From NCBI GenBank assembly GCA_003554235.1, contig PWFY01000025.1:1-7349 (forward strand): a DNA stretch of 7,349 bases, in the 5' to 3' direction. The notes beneath the pieces were generated by a model that was given only the letters and a program-made list of their open reading frames with translations, had not been told where the DNA came from and ran no database searches. Every line of letters starts with the position of its first letter. Within the stretch, counting starts at the first letter, position 1. This document shows positions 5,962 through 7,349 of the stretch, one piece after another. This stretch comes from Candidatus Aenigmatarchaeota archaeon. Its GTDB lineage: Archaea; Aenigmatarchaeota; Aenigmatarchaeia; PWEA01. Made by a program: the position numbers and the translations under genes.

Positions 5962-5969
5962 GGGGTGAT
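5962..5969 (+). promoter_or_regulatory. Ribosome binding site that decides the orc1 start
   Basis: GGGGTGAT contains GGTGAT, complementary to the usual archaeal anti-Shine-Dalgarno, and ends 3 nt before the TTG at 5973. This favours 5973 over the in-frame TTG at 5940, which has no such site and would place this sequence inside the coding region. Confidence 0.6.
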
Positions 5970-5972
5970 TTT

Positions 5973-7184
5973 TTGCAGCAACAGTCTTTGGATGAAATTT
6001 TTGATGACTACATGAAAAAGGAAAGTGTCTTTAAGGACAAAGACAAACTTTCCACAAACTACAACCCAAAAAACCTTCCACATAGGGATGAAGAGATAAG
6101 ATCTATAGCTTCTCTACTTGCTCCTGCGTTGAAGGGCAACAAGCCTTCAAACTTGTTTGTGTATGGGAAGACGGGAACAGGAAAAAGCGCAGTTATAAAA
6201 CGCGTGACCGAGAGACTGAGACAGAAAAGTGAGGAAAACGGCACCGAGGTTAAGATAGTATACCTCAACTGTAAGCTCAGAAAGGTTGCGGATACCGAGT
6301 ACAGACTGATAGCCGAGCTTGCAAGGAAGCTAGGTAAGGACGTTCCTTCGACAGGCCTGCCAACAGACGAGGTCTACGAAAGATTTTTTGATGCCCTTGA
6401 CAGCGATAAGAGAATACTTGTACTTATACTTGACGAGATCGATTCACTTGTAGAGAAAACAGGCGACGAGTTTCTTTACAACCTTACAAGAGTCAACGAG
6501 GAACTCAAGAGATCTAAACTGAGCCTTGTTGGAATCTCCAACGATCTTTCCTTCACAAGGGATATAGATCCCAGGGTCAAATCAAGCCTTTCTGAGGAGG
6601 AGCTTCTTTTCAGTCCCTACGATGCTTCTCAACTAAAAGATATACTTCAGAGCAGGGCAGATGAGGCCTTCCATGAGGGAGCAATCCTTCAGGGCGTAGT
6701 TCAAAAATGTTCGGCTCTTGCTGCCCAGGAACATGGTGATGCAAGGAGAGCAATAGATCTTCTCAGGGTTTCTGGTGAGCTGGCCGAACGCTCGGACTCA
6801 GAAGAGGTCAGACCTGAACATGTAGACAAGGCCGAGAACGAAATAGACAGAAATAAGGTTTTGGAGGTAGTGGAAAGCCAGCCAAGACAGTCCCAGGCCG
6901 TACTCTGGTCTATAATAAATCTCTGTGAAGAGAGAGACGAAATGGTCCAGACAGGCGAAGTTCACTCCCTCTACGAGCAGGTATGTAATACATCAGGCCT
7001 GGACCCGTTGACACAGAGGCGCGTTTCAGACCTTATTTCGGAACTGGACATGTTGGGGATAATCCAGGCCAAGGTTACTTCACATGGAAGATACGGGAGG
7101 ACACGTATGATAAAGCCTGCCGTATCGACCAACGTCAAAAACCAGCTCAAGAACATACTAAAAGAAAAATATTATTTTGGTTGA
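5973..7184 (+). CDS. orc1: Orc1/Cdc6 replication initiator
   Basis: AAA+ ATPase that binds origin boxes and helps load the MCM helicase. From TTG 5973 the protein has 403 aa, a normal length. Visible elements are: the family N-terminus (IFDDYM...ESVFKD...LPHRDEEI, 9-43); Walker A YGKTGTGKS (64-72); Walker B LVLILDEID (149-157); sensor 1 asparagine in VGISN (Asn190); sensor 2 GDARRAIDLLR (255-265); and a C-terminal winged helix (about 300-385) with VHSLYEQVC, TQRRVSDLISELDMLGII and SHGRYGRTR. Alternative starts are TTG 5940 (no ribosome site) and ATG 6012 (would cut the conserved N-terminus). The origin-like region lies directly upstream. A small gene follows 2 bp after the stop. Confidence 0.97.
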   Translation: MQQQSLDEIFDDYMKKESVFKDKDKLSTNYNPKNLPHRDEEIRSIASLLAPALKGNKPSNLFVYGKTGTGKSAVIKRVTERLRQKSEENGTEVKIVYLNCKLRKVADTEYRLIAELARKLGKDVPSTGLPTDEVYERFFDALDSDKRILVLILDEIDSLVEKTGDEFLYNLTRVNEELKRSKLSLVGISNDLSFTRDIDPRVKSSLSEEELLFSPYDASQLKDILQSRADEAFHEGAILQGVVQKCSALAAQEHGDARRAIDLLRVSGELAERSDSEEVRPEHVDKAENEIDRNKVLEVVESQPRQSQAVLWSIINLCEERDEMVQTGEVHSLYEQVCNTSGLDPLTQRRVSDLISELDMLGIIQAKVTSHGRYGRTRMIKPAVSTNVKNQLKNILKEKYYFG

Positions 7185-7186
7185 TC

Positions 7187-7333
7187 ATGAAAAAAATGAC
7201 TGTAAAGGAATGGGAAGACCGTGGCATACCAAAGATAAAGATTTCTTTTATGAAGGAAAATGAAGGTATGAAAGAAGCCATACTTCCAAAAGAAAAGCTA
7301 GAAGAGTTTATAGCCAACAACGAATGGTTTTGA
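7187..7333 (+). CDS. Small protein of unknown function downstream of orc1, 48 aa
   Basis: The frame runs from ATG 7187 to TGA 7331-7333. It begins MKKMTVKEWEDRGIPKIKIS, is Lys/Glu-rich and ends NNEWF. I do not recognise it; no membrane segment or metal motif is seen. The start 2 bp after the orc1 stop and the overlapping start of the next gene argue that it is a real operon member. The ATG at 7196 (codon 4) is an alternative start and is better spaced, 9 nt, from GGTTGATC (7179-7186). Confidence 0.6.
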   Translation: MKKMTVKEWEDRGIPKIKISFMKENEGMKEAILPKEKLEEFIANNEWF

Positions 7334-7349
7334 TGACCACTGTAGAAGA
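7333..7349 (+). CDS. First codons of the next gene in the orc1 operon, partial
   Basis: ATG at 7333-7335 overlaps the preceding stop in the arrangement TGATG, typical of translational coupling. Only M-T-T-V-E and part of a sixth codon are visible, so the product cannot be identified. In some archaea orc1/cdc6 is followed by the small subunit of DNA polymerase D, which makes that a guess to test with downstream sequence. Confidence 0.4.

Noticed and set aside
5940..5972. Start of orc1 at TTG 5940
   Set aside because: The 11 extra residues (MGCVGTQRGDF) are not family-like, there is no ribosome site before them, and GGTGAT at 5964-5969 points to TTG 5973.

Overview
The window is archaeal, most likely from a euryarchaeal-type lineage. 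It carries an Orc1/Cdc6 initiator beside a set of origin recognition boxes, an archaeal NAC protein, a CTP-dependent (archaeal-type) riboflavin kinase, and a pyrB-pyrI pair with a zinc-binding regulatory chain. Several start codons sit about 25-28 bp from a TATA-like box, as expected for leaderless archaeal transcripts. Codon use is rich in ATA, AGA and AGG, and base composition looks moderate by eye, so a typical high-GC haloarchaeon is unlikely. The proteins are Glu/Asp-rich. I cannot assign a genus.

Layout, left to right. (1) 1-881, plus strand: the last 34 residues of an EF-Tu-fold protein resembling the CysN sulfate adenylyltransferase GTPase, followed 4 bp later by an alkaline-phosphatase-superfamily hydrolase with all expected metal and nucleophile residues. 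(2) 884-1815, minus strand: an unrecognised 148-aa acidic protein and, upstream of it, ribK. (3) 1874-2698, plus: a DUF368 membrane protein, a family linked to polyprenyl-phosphate translocation. (4) 2737-3075, minus: NAC. (5) 3138-4485, plus: the overlapping pair pyrB-pyrI (aspartate transcarbamoylase catalytic and regulatory chains). (6) 4482-4649, minus: a 55-aa protein like the N-terminus of some transposases. (7) 4702-5547, plus: an unrecognised six-helix membrane protein. (8) 5548-5972: a 425-bp gene-free, AT-rich stretch with five origin recognition boxes and one extra half-like core, a strong candidate chromosomal replication origin. (9) 5973-7184, plus: orc1/cdc6, followed by a 48-aa gene and the first codons of another gene joined to it by a TGATG stop/start overlap.

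Functionally, the right third is a replication module: Orc1 is expected to bind the adjacent boxes, and one box abuts its own promoter, suggesting autoregulation. The rest is compact housekeeping metabolism (pyrimidines, flavin, nascent-chain binding, lipid carrier). Three intergenic regions between divergent genes each have one central TATA-like box that could serve both sides; in the region at 4650-4701 the arrangement is exactly symmetric.

The least explained signal is a 13-bp imperfect palindrome, TTTAGGCACTACA. It occurs three times in the same orientation, always at a gene boundary, and two copies bracket the unknown membrane protein gene next to the origin.
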